A DNA stretch of 64,000 bases from DATFMP01 sp035266845 (GTDB lineage: Bacteria > SAR324 > JACQKK01): NCBI GenBank assembly GCA_035266845.1, contig DATFMP010000083.1:1-64000 (forward strand), given 5' to 3'. The position numbers were made by a program, and so were the translations under genes. Shown here piece by piece: positions 8,520 to 16,645 of the stretch (the stretch's first letter is position 1; the number at the start of each line of letters is the position of its first letter). The notes beneath the pieces were generated by a model, which had not been told where the DNA came from, searched no databases, and worked only from the letters and a program-made list of their open reading frames with translations.

Positions 8520-9509
8520 ATGCGTACGTCTCTCTTCAACGGCAAGGCGCTGCTGCGCGGTCTCGTGCTGGCCCTTTCCGCGACGATGCTCTTCGCCGGA
8601 TCGGCGCTGGCGGACTGGACGCCGCGGAAGCCCATCGAATTCGTCATCATGGCTGGGACGGGCGGCGGTGCCGACCGGCTGGCGCGGTTGATCCAGAGCA
8701 TCATCCAGAAGAACCACTACTCGCCGCAGCCCTTCATCCCCATCAACAAGGGTGGTGGCTCCGGTGCGGAGGCGCTGCGCTACCTGGTGGACCACAAGGG
8801 CGACCCCTACGTGGTGATGGCGACGCTGAACAGCTACTACACGACGCCGCTGCGCGACCCCGCGCTGGGTGTGGACATCAAGGAATTCACGCCGATCGCC
8901 CGGCTGGCGTTGGATACCTTCGTGCTGTGGGTCAACGCGGATACCAACATTCATACGCTGAACGACTACGTGAAGGCGGTGAAGGCGGCCAACGGCCAAT
9001 GGAAGATGGGCGGCACGGGCACCGGCCAGGAAGACTCGCTGGTGACGGGTATGCTGGAGAGCGAGTTCGGGCTCAAATACACCTACATCCCCTACAAGGG
9101 TGGCGGGACGGTGGCCAAGAACCTGGCCGGCGACCACGTGAACTCCACCGTGAACAATCCGTCGGAAGCCATCGGCTTCTATGAGGCGAAGAAGGTGCGC
9201 CCCATCGCGTCCTTCACGCCCAATCGCATCGACGTGCTGAAGAGCGTGCCCACCATGAAGGAACTGGGGCACAACCTGCAGTATTTCATGCAGCGCAGCG
9301 TGGTGGGCCCGCCCGGCATGCCCAAGGATGTGGAAGCCTTCTACGTGAACGTGTTCCGCAAGGTGAACGACTCGACCGAGTGGAAGCAATACTGCGAAAA
9401 GCACGCGCTGGATCGGGCCTTCCTGACCGGCGATGCTCTGCAGCAATTCTTCCTGGCGGAGCGCGACCACCACCGCAAGCTGCTCAAAGAGATGGGAGAG
9501 ATCCACTAG
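8520..9509 (+). CDS. tctC: TTT transporter, periplasmic substrate-binding protein
   Basis: 329 residues. A cleavable signal peptide ends near residue 31 (GSALA). The mature part has the TctC/Bug pattern: IEFVIMAGTGGGADRLAR near the start, the YIPYKGGG loop that contacts the ligand carboxylate, and VVGPPGMPKD near the C terminus. TctC proteins deliver carboxylic acids to TctAB. A GGGGGAA site precedes the ATG. tctB begins one base after its stop codon. The neighbouring genes suggest the ligand is a small carboxylate such as oxalate or a 2-hydroxy acid, which is inferred. Confidence 0.9.
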   Translation: MRTSLFNGKALLRGLVLALSATMLFAGSALADWTPRKPIEFVIMAGTGGGADRLARLIQSIIQKNHYSPQPFIPINKGGGSGAEALRYLVDHKGDPYVVMATLNSYYTTPLRDPALGVDIKEFTPIARLALDTFVLWVNADTNIHTLNDYVKAVKAANGQWKMGGTGTGQEDSLVTGMLESEFGLKYTYIPYKGGGTVAKNLAGDHVNSTVNNPSEAIGFYEAKKVRPIASFTPNRIDVLKSVPTMKELGHNLQYFMQRSVVGPPGMPKDVEAFYVNVFRKVNDSTEWKQYCEKHALDRAFLTGDALQQFFLAERDHHRKLLKEMGEIH

Positions 9510-9510
9510 C

Positions 9511-10032
9511 ATGAAACGGATGGATGCAATTGTGGCCGCCGTACTGGCGGCCTTTTCCGCATACATGATGTGGAAGAGCACAGAGCTCCCCATCGGTTGG
9601 ATCCATGACTACGGTCCGGGCGGTGGGGCGTTTCCCTTCTGGCTCTCCGCAGCAATGCTGGTCTGCACGCTGATCATCCTGGTGCGAACGGGGCTCGGGC
9701 TCACGCCCGAATCGCAGTCCGACGCGCCGTTCTTCGTGGATGGGGAGGCGCGGCGCCTGGTGCTGATCGTGGGCGCCGCGCTGACCATCATGATTGTGCT
9801 GACCAGCGGAATCTACATCGGCGAGGTGACGATCCTCCCGGCGGTGGGCGTGTATGTGGCCATCCCGCTGTTCATGATTTTCTACATGCGCTACCTGGGT
9901 CACCACTCATGGCCACTGGTGCTGGCGATCAGCATCCTCACGCCCGTGGTGACCTTCCTGTTCTTCGAGAAGCTGCTGCTGATTCTGCTGCCCAAGGGAA
10001 TCACGGACGCATGGTTCTACATCTTCTTCTAG
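9511..10032 (+). CDS. tctB: TTT transporter, small membrane subunit
   Basis: 173 residues with four predicted membrane helices in the TctB pattern (AIVAAVLAAFSAYMMW at the start, later helices near residues 45-65, 90-130 and 145-165). The DYGPGGGAFPFWLSA segment is characteristic. It is placed between tctC and tctA, as in standard TTT operons. Confidence 0.88.
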   Translation: MKRMDAIVAAVLAAFSAYMMWKSTELPIGWIHDYGPGGGAFPFWLSAAMLVCTLIILVRTGLGLTPESQSDAPFFVDGEARRLVLIVGAALTIMIVLTSGIYIGEVTILPAVGVYVAIPLFMIFYMRYLGHHSWPLVLAISILTPVVTFLFFEKLLLILLPKGITDAWFYIFF

Positions 10033-10141
10033 GGCACTGGAGACGTCGGGGTGCCCGCCCTGCTTGCGCCGGCCCGTGGATGGTCGGCTGCTGGCGGAGC
10101 GGTCGCCCGCCCGACTGAAGCCGGGGCCGACGCACACGCTT

Positions 10142-11650
10142 ATGGACGTTATCTACAATCTGATTGCCGGCTTTCACCAGTCGCTGACCGGCTTCAATAT
10201 CCTGATGATGCTGGTGGGCAGCACGGCCGGGCTGTTCATCGGCGCCATGCCCGGGCTGGGCTCCATCAACGGGGTGGCGATCCTGCTGCCTGTGACGTTC
10301 CTCGTGCCACCCACGAGCGCCATCATCTTCCTGGGCGCGATCTACTACGGGGCCATGTACGGGGGCGCGATCAGCTCCATCATGCTGGGCATCCCGGGCG
10401 CCTCCACCGCCGTGGCGACGACCTTTGATGGGCGGCCCATGGCCCAGAACGGTGAGGCGGACGTGGCACTGGTGGCAGCGGCCACCGCGTCGTTTATCGG
10501 CGGCACGATCTCCATCATCCTGTTCACGCTGTTCGCTCCGCCCCTGGCGGATTTTGCCCTCAAGTTCGGCCAGCCGGAGGAGTTCACGCTGATGGTGCTG
10601 GCGTTCTCCACCTTTGTGGGCCTGGGCGGGGACGACCTCGTCAAGACGCTGTTCTGCATCTTCATCGGTCTGGCGCTCAGTGCCGTGGGGCTGGACGTGA
10701 TCAGCGGCCGTCCGCGCCTGATCTTCATGAACCTGCCGGGCTTCTACCACGGCATCAACTTCCTGGTGCTCGCCATAGGCATCTACGGCATCGGCGAGGT
10801 GCTGTGGACGATCGAGACCAACCGCGGCGCCCCCATGATGGCCAAGGCCGAGATCAGTGTGCGTCGCATCTGGAACGCGCTGAAGAGCCTGCGCCACTCG
10901 TGGGGCACCATCACGATGGGCTCGCTGCTGGGCTACTTCGTGGGCGTGTTGCCGGCGGCCGGGGCCACCCCCGGCTCCCTGATGGCCTACGGCATGGCCA
11001 AGAGCATGTCCCGCACCCCCCAGAAGTTCGGCACGGGCTTCGTGGACGGCGTCGTGGCACCCGAAGCGGCGAACAACGCGGCCAGCACGGGCTCCATGCT
11101 GCCCATGCTGACGCTGGGCATTCCCGGCTCGCCCACCACGGCGATCCTGCTGGGCGGCATGGTGATCTGGGGCCTGGAACCGGGGCCCATGCTGTTCGTG
11201 GAGCACAAGGACTTCGTGTGGGGGCTCATCTCCAGCCTCTACCTGGCCAACGTGGCGACGGTGCTCATCAACATCGGCTTCATCCCCGCGTTCATCATGA
11301 TCCTGCGCCTGCCGTTCACGATCCTGGCGCCGATCATCTTCGTGCTGTGCCTCGTGGGTGGCTATGCGCCCACCAACGACCTGCACGACGTGTGGCTGAT
11401 GCTGATCTTCGGGTTCGGCGGCTACATCATGCGCAAGCTGAACTACCCCATGGCGCCCATCGTGCTTGCGATCGTGCTTGGGCCACTCTCCGAGCGCTCC
11501 CTGCGCCAGTCCCTGATCGCCTCGCACGGGTCATGGTCGGTGTTCGTGACGCGTCCGCTGTCGCTGACCTTCCTGCTGCTCTCCGTCGGGCTGTTCGTGT
11601 TGCCGTTCGTGAAGGCTCGCATCAGCGCCATGAAGCGCGCCGGGGCCTGA
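10142..11650 (+). CDS. tctA: TTT transporter, large membrane subunit
   Basis: 502 residues, about twelve membrane helices. The conserved loops GAMPGLGSINGVAILLP near residue 35 and GVLPAAGATPGSLMAYG around residue 270 are the repeated substrate/ion motifs of TctA. The ATG at 10142 was chosen because the helical N terminus begins there, although its ribosome-binding site is weak and 109 bp separate it from tctB. It completes a full TctCBA symporter. Confidence 0.9.
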   Translation: MDVIYNLIAGFHQSLTGFNILMMLVGSTAGLFIGAMPGLGSINGVAILLPVTFLVPPTSAIIFLGAIYYGAMYGGAISSIMLGIPGASTAVATTFDGRPMAQNGEADVALVAAATASFIGGTISIILFTLFAPPLADFALKFGQPEEFTLMVLAFSTFVGLGGDDLVKTLFCIFIGLALSAVGLDVISGRPRLIFMNLPGFYHGINFLVLAIGIYGIGEVLWTIETNRGAPMMAKAEISVRRIWNALKSLRHSWGTITMGSLLGYFVGVLPAAGATPGSLMAYGMAKSMSRTPQKFGTGFVDGVVAPEAANNAASTGSMLPMLTLGIPGSPTTAILLGGMVIWGLEPGPMLFVEHKDFVWGLISSLYLANVATVLINIGFIPAFIMILRLPFTILAPIIFVLCLVGGYAPTNDLHDVWLMLIFGFGGYIMRKLNYPMAPIVLAIVLGPLSERSLRQSLIASHGSWSVFVTRPLSLTFLLLSVGLFVLPFVKARISAMKRAGA

Positions 11651-11717
11651 CATCCGCGGCCCTGCCCGATCCCCAGTGGACGGGCAGGGCTCAGGTCATG
11701 ACTTGTTTTTTTGTATC

Positions 11718-11734
11718 TGGTATACTAAATACCA
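11718..11734. promoter_or_regulatory. Candidate operator in front of the GntR gene
   Basis: TGGTAT-ACTAA-ATACCA, a perfect 6-bp-arm palindrome 43 bp upstream of the ATG. It overlaps a TATACT -10-like hexamer (11721-11726). Half-sites of this kind are typical of FadR-subfamily GntR regulators, so autoregulation is likely. Compare 6818-6832. Confidence 0.7.
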
Positions 11735-11777
11735 AGCGCTTGGCGCCGTTGGCGAATGCGGTCCAGGCTACGTGTCC

Positions 11778-12509
11778 ATGGAAGAAGGGGACCTGCTCGT
11801 GCAATCCCAAGACCGCTCGACAGCCACGGCCCGGCTGGTGGTCGAGCCACTCGACGTGAACTACAGCCTGCGCGACAAGGTGTACGACGCGCTCAAGCAG
11901 GCCATCATGTCGATGAACCTGTATGCTTCACGGGATGAGCCGCGCCTGGACGAGCGCCAGCTCTCCAGCGACCTGGGCGTGAGCCGCACGCCGATCCGCG
12001 AGGCCATCTCGCGCCTGGAGCAGGAGGGCTTCGTGCGCGTGGTGCAGCGCCGCGGCGTATTCGTCGTGCGCAAGACCAAGCGCGAGATCCTGGAGATGAT
12101 TACCGTGTGGGCGGCGCTGGAAGGCATGGCGGCGCGGCTGGTGACCCTGCACGCCACGGACCGCGAGATCGCGCAACTGCGGGAGATGTTCGCCACATTC
12201 GAGAACAATCAGCTCCGGGCGAAGATCGACGAATACTCGGACACCAACATCCGCTTTCATCAGCAGTTGCTCAAGCTGAGCAAGAACGACCTCATCAATC
12301 AGATCGCGGATAACCTGTTCGCGCATATGCGCTCGATCCGCTTGGCCACGATCGGCGAGAACGACCGCGTGGAGCGCTCTATCATCGATCACATGCACAT
12401 CATCGAGGCGCTGGAGCGGCGCGATACGGAACTGGCCGAGCAGCTTGCGTGTCAACACACGCTGCACTTGGCCGAGCACGTGGAAAAGAACGTCCATTAC
12501 CTGGACTGA
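11778..12509 (+). CDS. GntR-family (FadR/FCD) transcriptional regulator
   Basis: 243 residues from the ATG at 11778. An N-terminal winged helix has the GntR recognition pattern DERQLSSDLGVSRTPIREAI and GFVRVVQRRGVFV. The C-terminal all-helical FCD domain has the metal/ligand His and Asp residues (ENNQL, NIRFHQQLL, DHMHIIEAL, HTLHLAEH). It lies between the transporter and enzyme genes of the island, the usual place for a local regulator that responds to the imported acid or its CoA ester. A longer in-frame start upstream would run through the operator and was rejected. Confidence 0.9.
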   Translation: MEEGDLLVQSQDRSTATARLVVEPLDVNYSLRDKVYDALKQAIMSMNLYASRDEPRLDERQLSSDLGVSRTPIREAISRLEQEGFVRVVQRRGVFVVRKTKREILEMITVWAALEGMAARLVTLHATDREIAQLREMFATFENNQLRAKIDEYSDTNIRFHQQLLKLSKNDLINQIADNLFAHMRSIRLATIGENDRVERSIIDHMHIIEALERRDTELAEQLACQHTLHLAEHVEKNVHYLD

Positions 12510-12534
12510 CGGGATTCTTAGGAGGCTCAAAGCC

Positions 12535-14193
12535 ATGACGGAAATTTCCGGCGGCCACCTGGTGGCCAAGGCGCTCAAGAATGAGGGCGTGGATACTATC
12601 TTCACGCTTTCCGGCGGGCACATCATCGACATCTACGATGGCTGCCTGGACGAGGGCATCAAGATCATCGACGTGCGCCACGAGCAGGTGGCAGCCCACG
12701 CGGCGGATGGCTACTCGCGCGTGACGGGTCGCACGGGCGTGGCCGTGGTGACGGCCGGGCCGGGCACCACGGATGCGGTGACCGGCGTGGCCAACGCCTA
12801 CCGCGCCCAGAGCCCGATGCTGCTCATCGGCGGCCAGGGCGCGCTGACCCAGCACCAGATGGGCTCGCTGCAGGACCTGCCGCACGTGGACATCATGAAG
12901 CCCATCACCAAGTTCGCCTCCTCCGTGCCCAGCACGGCCCGCGTGGCGGATATGGTCACGATGGCCTTCCGTGAGTCTCACAATGGGGCCCCCGGGCCGT
13001 CGTTCCTGGAAATTCCGCGCGACGTGCTGGATGCCAAGGTGCCGCTGGAGAAGGCGCGCATCCCCGAAGCGGGCAAGTATCGTTGGTCCACCAGGAGCAT
13101 GGGCGATCCGAAGGATATCGAGAAGCTGGCGGGCATCCTGGCCAAGGCCAAGCAGCCCGTCGTGCTGCTCGGCACGCAGGTGTGGACCTGCCGCGCGGCC
13201 GATGAGGCGACGCGTTTCGCCAAGACCGTCAACATCCCCGTGTTCATGAACGGCGCGGGCCGCGGCACGCTGCCGCCCGGCGATTCGCACGGCTTCCAGC
13301 TCACCCGGCGCTACGCCTTCAACAAGGCGGACGTGATCGTGATCGTGGGCACGCCCTTCGACTTCCGCATGGGCTACGGCGCGCGGCTCAGCAAGTCCGC
13401 CACGGTGGTGCAGATCGATATGGATTACAGCACCGTCGGCAAGAACCGCGACATCGACCTGGGCCTGGTGGGTGACGTGGGCGTGATCCTGGGCGCCGTG
13501 GCCGATGCCGCGGGCAAGGACGGCGCCGAGAGCCGCAAGCCCTGGCTGGCCGAGCTGCGTGCGGAAGAAGGCCGGCTGGAAGAGGAACGCCTGCCGAAGA
13601 TCAAGTCCGACGCCACGCCGATTCACCCCTACCGCCTCGTCTACGAGATCGACCAGTTCCTGGACGAGAACACCCAGTACATCGGGGACGGCGGGGACAT
13701 CGTGACCTTCTCCGGCCAAGTGGTTAAGCCGCGCGGCCCGGGCCTGTGGATGGATCCGGGCCCGCTGGGCACCCTGGGCGTGGGCGTGCCATTCGTGATG
13801 GCCGCCAAGCTGGCGCGGCCGGACCGCAATGTGGTGGCCCTGTTCGGCGATGGCGCCTTCGGGCTCACCGGCTTCGACTTCGAGACGCTGGTGCGCAACA
13901 AGCTCCCGTTTGTCGGCGTGGTGGGCAACAACTCGGCCTGGAACCAGATCCGCTTCGGCCAGATCGCCCGCTTCGGCAAGGAGCGCGGCGACGTGGGCAA
14001 CCTGATGGGCGACGTGCACTTCGAGAAGTTCGCCCAGATGCTCGGCGGCTATGGCGAGGAAGTCCGCGATCCCAAGGACATCCGCCCTGCCCTGGAACGG
14101 GCGCGCGAATCCGGGCTGCCCTCGCTGATCAACGTGTGGATCGATCCCGAGGCCTACAGCCCGGGCACCCAGAACCAGACCATGTACAAGTAG
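12535..14193 (+). CDS. ThDP-dependent 2-hydroxyacyl-CoA lyase / oxalyl-CoA decarboxylase-like enzyme (HACL2/ILVBL type)
   Basis: 552 residues, TTAGGAGG ribosome-binding site. Three-domain ThDP enzyme: Pyr domain with catalytic Glu50 in DVRHEQ, central domain, and PP domain with the ThDP/Mg motif GDGAFG through VVGNNSAW. The N-terminal wording (TIFTLSGGHIIDIYD) and the WMDPGPLGTLGVGVPF stretch resemble, from memory, human ILVBL (HACL2) more than classical oxalyl-CoA decarboxylase, which has a GVVGIPI-type start. Both chemistries release formyl-CoA. Just upstream of a formyl-CoA transferase, it either decarboxylates oxalyl-CoA or cleaves a 2-hydroxyacyl-CoA to formyl-CoA plus an aldehyde or ketone. 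Annotation as acetolactate synthase is unlikely. Confidence 0.8.
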   Translation: MTEISGGHLVAKALKNEGVDTIFTLSGGHIIDIYDGCLDEGIKIIDVRHEQVAAHAADGYSRVTGRTGVAVVTAGPGTTDAVTGVANAYRAQSPMLLIGGQGALTQHQMGSLQDLPHVDIMKPITKFASSVPSTARVADMVTMAFRESHNGAPGPSFLEIPRDVLDAKVPLEKARIPEAGKYRWSTRSMGDPKDIEKLAGILAKAKQPVVLLGTQVWTCRAADEATRFAKTVNIPVFMNGAGRGTLPPGDSHGFQLTRRYAFNKADVIVIVGTPFDFRMGYGARLSKSATVVQIDMDYSTVGKNRDIDLGLVGDVGVILGAVADAAGKDGAESRKPWLAELRAEEGRLEEERLPKIKSDATPIHPYRLVYEIDQFLDENTQYIGDGGDIVTFSGQVVKPRGPGLWMDPGPLGTLGVGVPFVMAAKLARPDRNVVALFGDGAFGLTGFDFETLVRNKLPFVGVVGNNSAWNQIRFGQIARFGKERGDVGNLMGDVHFEKFAQMLGGYGEEVRDPKDIRPALERARESGLPSLINVWIDPEAYSPGTQNQTMYK

Positions 14194-14295
14194 GCGGCGC
14201 GGCGCCCTGCGCCAGCCCCGTCACGCCGCCGGTGCCGCCCTGCAGTCCAGGGCGCGCCGTGGCGGAACCTGCACAACGGCAAGGAAGGAAGCACC

Positions 14296-15528
14296 ATGGG
14301 CAAGGCACTGGAAGGTATTCGCGTCCTGGACATGACCCACGTGCAGTCCGGCCCCTCCGCCACGCAGATGCTGGGCTATCTGGGTGCGGATGTGATCAAG
14401 GTCGAGCTGCCGGGCCGGGGCGATATCACCCGCTCCCAACTGCGCGACCTGCCGGGCGTGGACAGCCTGTACTTCACGATGCTGAACTGCAACAAGCGCA
14501 GCGTCACACTCAACCTGAAGTCCGAGAAGGGCAAGGAGATCTTCACCGCGCTCATCAAGGCCTGCGACGTGATGGTGGAGAACTTCGCCCCGGGCGTGCT
14601 GGATCGGCAGGGCTTCTCCTGGGAGCGCATCCAGGAGATCAACCCGCGCATCATCTACGCCTCCATCAAGGGCTTCGGCACGGGGCCGTATGTGGACTTC
14701 AAGGCGTACGAGTCTATCGCGCAGGCCATGGGCGGCTCCATGACCACCACCGGCTTCGACGATGGGCCGCCGCTCTGCACGGGCGCGCAGATCGGTGACT
14801 CGGGCACGGGCATGCACTGCGTGGCGGGCATTCTGGCCGCCCTGGTGCAGCGCACCCGCACCGATCGCGGTCAGCGCGTGGAGGTGGCGATGCAGGACTC
14901 GGTACTGAACCTGTGCCGTGTCAAGCTGCGCGACCAGCAGCGCCTGGCCCATGGCCCGCTGAACGAGTATCCGCAGAACAAGTTCGACAACTTCGTGCCC
15001 CGCTCGGCCAATGCCTCGGGCGGCGGCCAGCCCGGCGCCGCGCTGCGATGCGCACCCGGTGGGCAGAATGACTACATCTACGTCATCATCCAGCCGCAGC
15101 TCTGGGCGCCGCTGATGAACCTGGTGGGGCGGCCCGAGCTGATCGAGGACCCTGCCTACGCCACGCCCGAGGCGCGGCTGGACAAGCTGGACCAGTGCTT
15201 CGGCGTGATCGAAGCGTGGACGATGAAGCACACCAAGTGGGAAGTGATGGAAGCGCTCAACCCGCTCGACGTGCCCTGCGGCCCGATCATGAGCACGAAG
15301 GAGCTGATCGAGGACAAGGGGTTGCGCGAGCATGGAATGATCGTGGACGTGCCCCACCCGACCCGGGGCACCTTCACCAATATCGCCTGCCCCATGAACC
15401 TGTCCGACTCCCCCGTGGAGGTGAAGGCCTCGCCGCTGCTGGGCGAGCACACGGAGGAGATTCTCGGCGAGGTTATGGGCTACAACAAGGAACAGGTCGA
15501 GCAACTGCGGGCCGAGGGCGTCGTCTGA
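14296..15528 (+). CDS. frc: Formyl-CoA transferase (class III CoA-transferase)
   Basis: 410 residues. It moves CoA from formyl-CoA to an acceptor acid (oxalate in characterised Frc). The N terminus LDMTHVQSGPSATQMLG, the MLNCNKRSV segment and the catalytic Asp168 in GDSGTGMH follow Oxalobacter Frc closely as I recall it. The glycine loop that closes over the active site is ASGGGQPG, one residue shifted from the classical GGGGQPG. AAGGAAGG precedes the ATG. Together with the upstream lyase it forms a self-renewing cycle: formyl-CoA made by the lyase supplies CoA for the next substrate, releasing formate. Confidence 0.88.
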   Translation: MGKALEGIRVLDMTHVQSGPSATQMLGYLGADVIKVELPGRGDITRSQLRDLPGVDSLYFTMLNCNKRSVTLNLKSEKGKEIFTALIKACDVMVENFAPGVLDRQGFSWERIQEINPRIIYASIKGFGTGPYVDFKAYESIAQAMGGSMTTTGFDDGPPLCTGAQIGDSGTGMHCVAGILAALVQRTRTDRGQRVEVAMQDSVLNLCRVKLRDQQRLAHGPLNEYPQNKFDNFVPRSANASGGGQPGAALRCAPGGQNDYIYVIIQPQLWAPLMNLVGRPELIEDPAYATPEARLDKLDQCFGVIEAWTMKHTKWEVMEALNPLDVPCGPIMSTKELIEDKGLREHGMIVDVPHPTRGTFTNIACPMNLSDSPVEVKASPLLGEHTEEILGEVMGYNKEQVEQLRAEGVV

Positions 15529-15643
15529 CGGCCTGTCCGCAGCGATTGCCCACGCAACCCGCCGGCCCCACCTCCGGTCGCTCGCGCGGCCGGGCCCCGC
15601 CGTGCTCGCAGCCGTTCCCGGACACGACCAGAGAGGACGTCCC

Positions 15644-16558
15644 ATGCGCATCATCGTTCATGGCCAGCAGGCCTTCGGCAAGGCCGTACTGGAGGCCCTG
15701 CTGAACCGAGGCGACGAAATCATCGCCGTGTATTGTGCCCCGGAGAAGGAGGGACAGCGTGCGGACCCGCTCAAGGAGTTTGCCGAGTCACGCAAGTTGC
15801 CCGTCTACCAGCCCAAGTCCTTCCGCAAGCAGGAGGTGTGGGAGGAGTTCGCGTCGCTCAAGCCCGACCTGTGCGTGATGGCCTACGTCACGCTGTTCGT
15901 GCCCGAAGAGGTGCTCAACATCCCCACTGACGGCACGATCCAGTATCACCCCTCGCTGCTGCCGCGGCATCGCGGCCCCAGCTCCATCAACTGGCCGCTC
16001 ATCTGGGGCGAGGAGAAGACGGGACTGACGATCTTCTGGCCGGACAACGGACTGGATACTGGGCCGATCCTGCTGCAGAAGGAAGTGCCCGTTAAGCCGG
16101 ACGACACCCTGGGCAGCCTGTACTTCGATCACCTCTTCCCTATGGGTGTGGACGCCATGCTGGAGGCGGTGGACCTGGTCAAGGCCGGCAAGGCGCCCAA
16201 GGTGAAGCAGGACGAAGCGCAGGCCACCTACGAAGGCTGGTGCAAGAAAGAGAACGTGCAGATTGACTGGACCAAGTCCGCGGACGAGGTCTATAACCTC
16301 ATCCGCGGCGCCAACCCACAGCCCGGCGCCTGGACCACCTTTGGCGGCAAGACCGTGCAGATCTTCGAGAGCCGCAAGGTGAGCGGCGGCGGCACACCCG
16401 GCGAGGTCACGGTCGTCTCCGGCGAGACCTTCACCGTCGCTGCCCAGGGCGGGCAGATCGAGGTGCAGCGCGTCCGCCCGGAGGGCGCGCCCAAGCAGAC
16501 AGCGGCCGAGTTCGCATCCGGCGCGGGCATTCAGGCGGGCACCAGGCTCGGCGGGTGA
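15644..16558 (+). CDS. Formyltransferase/hydrolase resembling the N-terminal domain of 10-formyl-THF dehydrogenase
   Basis: 304 residues. An N-terminal formyl-transferase Rossmann domain (GQQAFGKAVLEALL) contains YHPSLLPRHRG with catalytic His102 and FWPDNGLDTG with catalytic Asp138. The C-terminal OB-like domain starts near residue 210 (IDWTKSADEVYNLIRG). The pattern is nearer to the hydrolase half of ALDH1L1 than to methionyl-tRNA formyltransferase: the Asn two residues before the His in Fmt is Gln100 here. Placed between frc and fhs, it may hydrolyse 10-formyl-THF or exchange formyl groups between THF and another carrier. A true Fmt is less likely in this setting. Confidence 0.75.
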   Translation: MRIIVHGQQAFGKAVLEALLNRGDEIIAVYCAPEKEGQRADPLKEFAESRKLPVYQPKSFRKQEVWEEFASLKPDLCVMAYVTLFVPEEVLNIPTDGTIQYHPSLLPRHRGPSSINWPLIWGEEKTGLTIFWPDNGLDTGPILLQKEVPVKPDDTLGSLYFDHLFPMGVDAMLEAVDLVKAGKAPKVKQDEAQATYEGWCKKENVQIDWTKSADEVYNLIRGANPQPGAWTTFGGKTVQIFESRKVSGGGTPGEVTVVSGETFTVAAQGGQIEVQRVRPEGAPKQTAAEFASGAGIQAGTRLGG

Positions 16559-16645
16559 TGCCGGCCGGGCGGGCCCACCGCGGGTGGCGAACCCCTTTCC
16601 CCATGTAGCGCAAGCGTTCCAACCCTGTTCACTGGGAGGCAGGCT

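Noticed and set aside
12535..14193. Acetolactate synthase large subunit
   Set aside because: The general ThDP fold fits, but there is no small subunit or ilv context, and the motifs and the frc/fhs/fdh neighbours favour a formyl-CoA-releasing lyase.
15644..16558. Methionyl-tRNA formyltransferase (fmt)
   Set aside because: Not next to def, lacks the Asn of the Fmt catalytic motif, and matches the ALDH1L1 hydrolase domain better.
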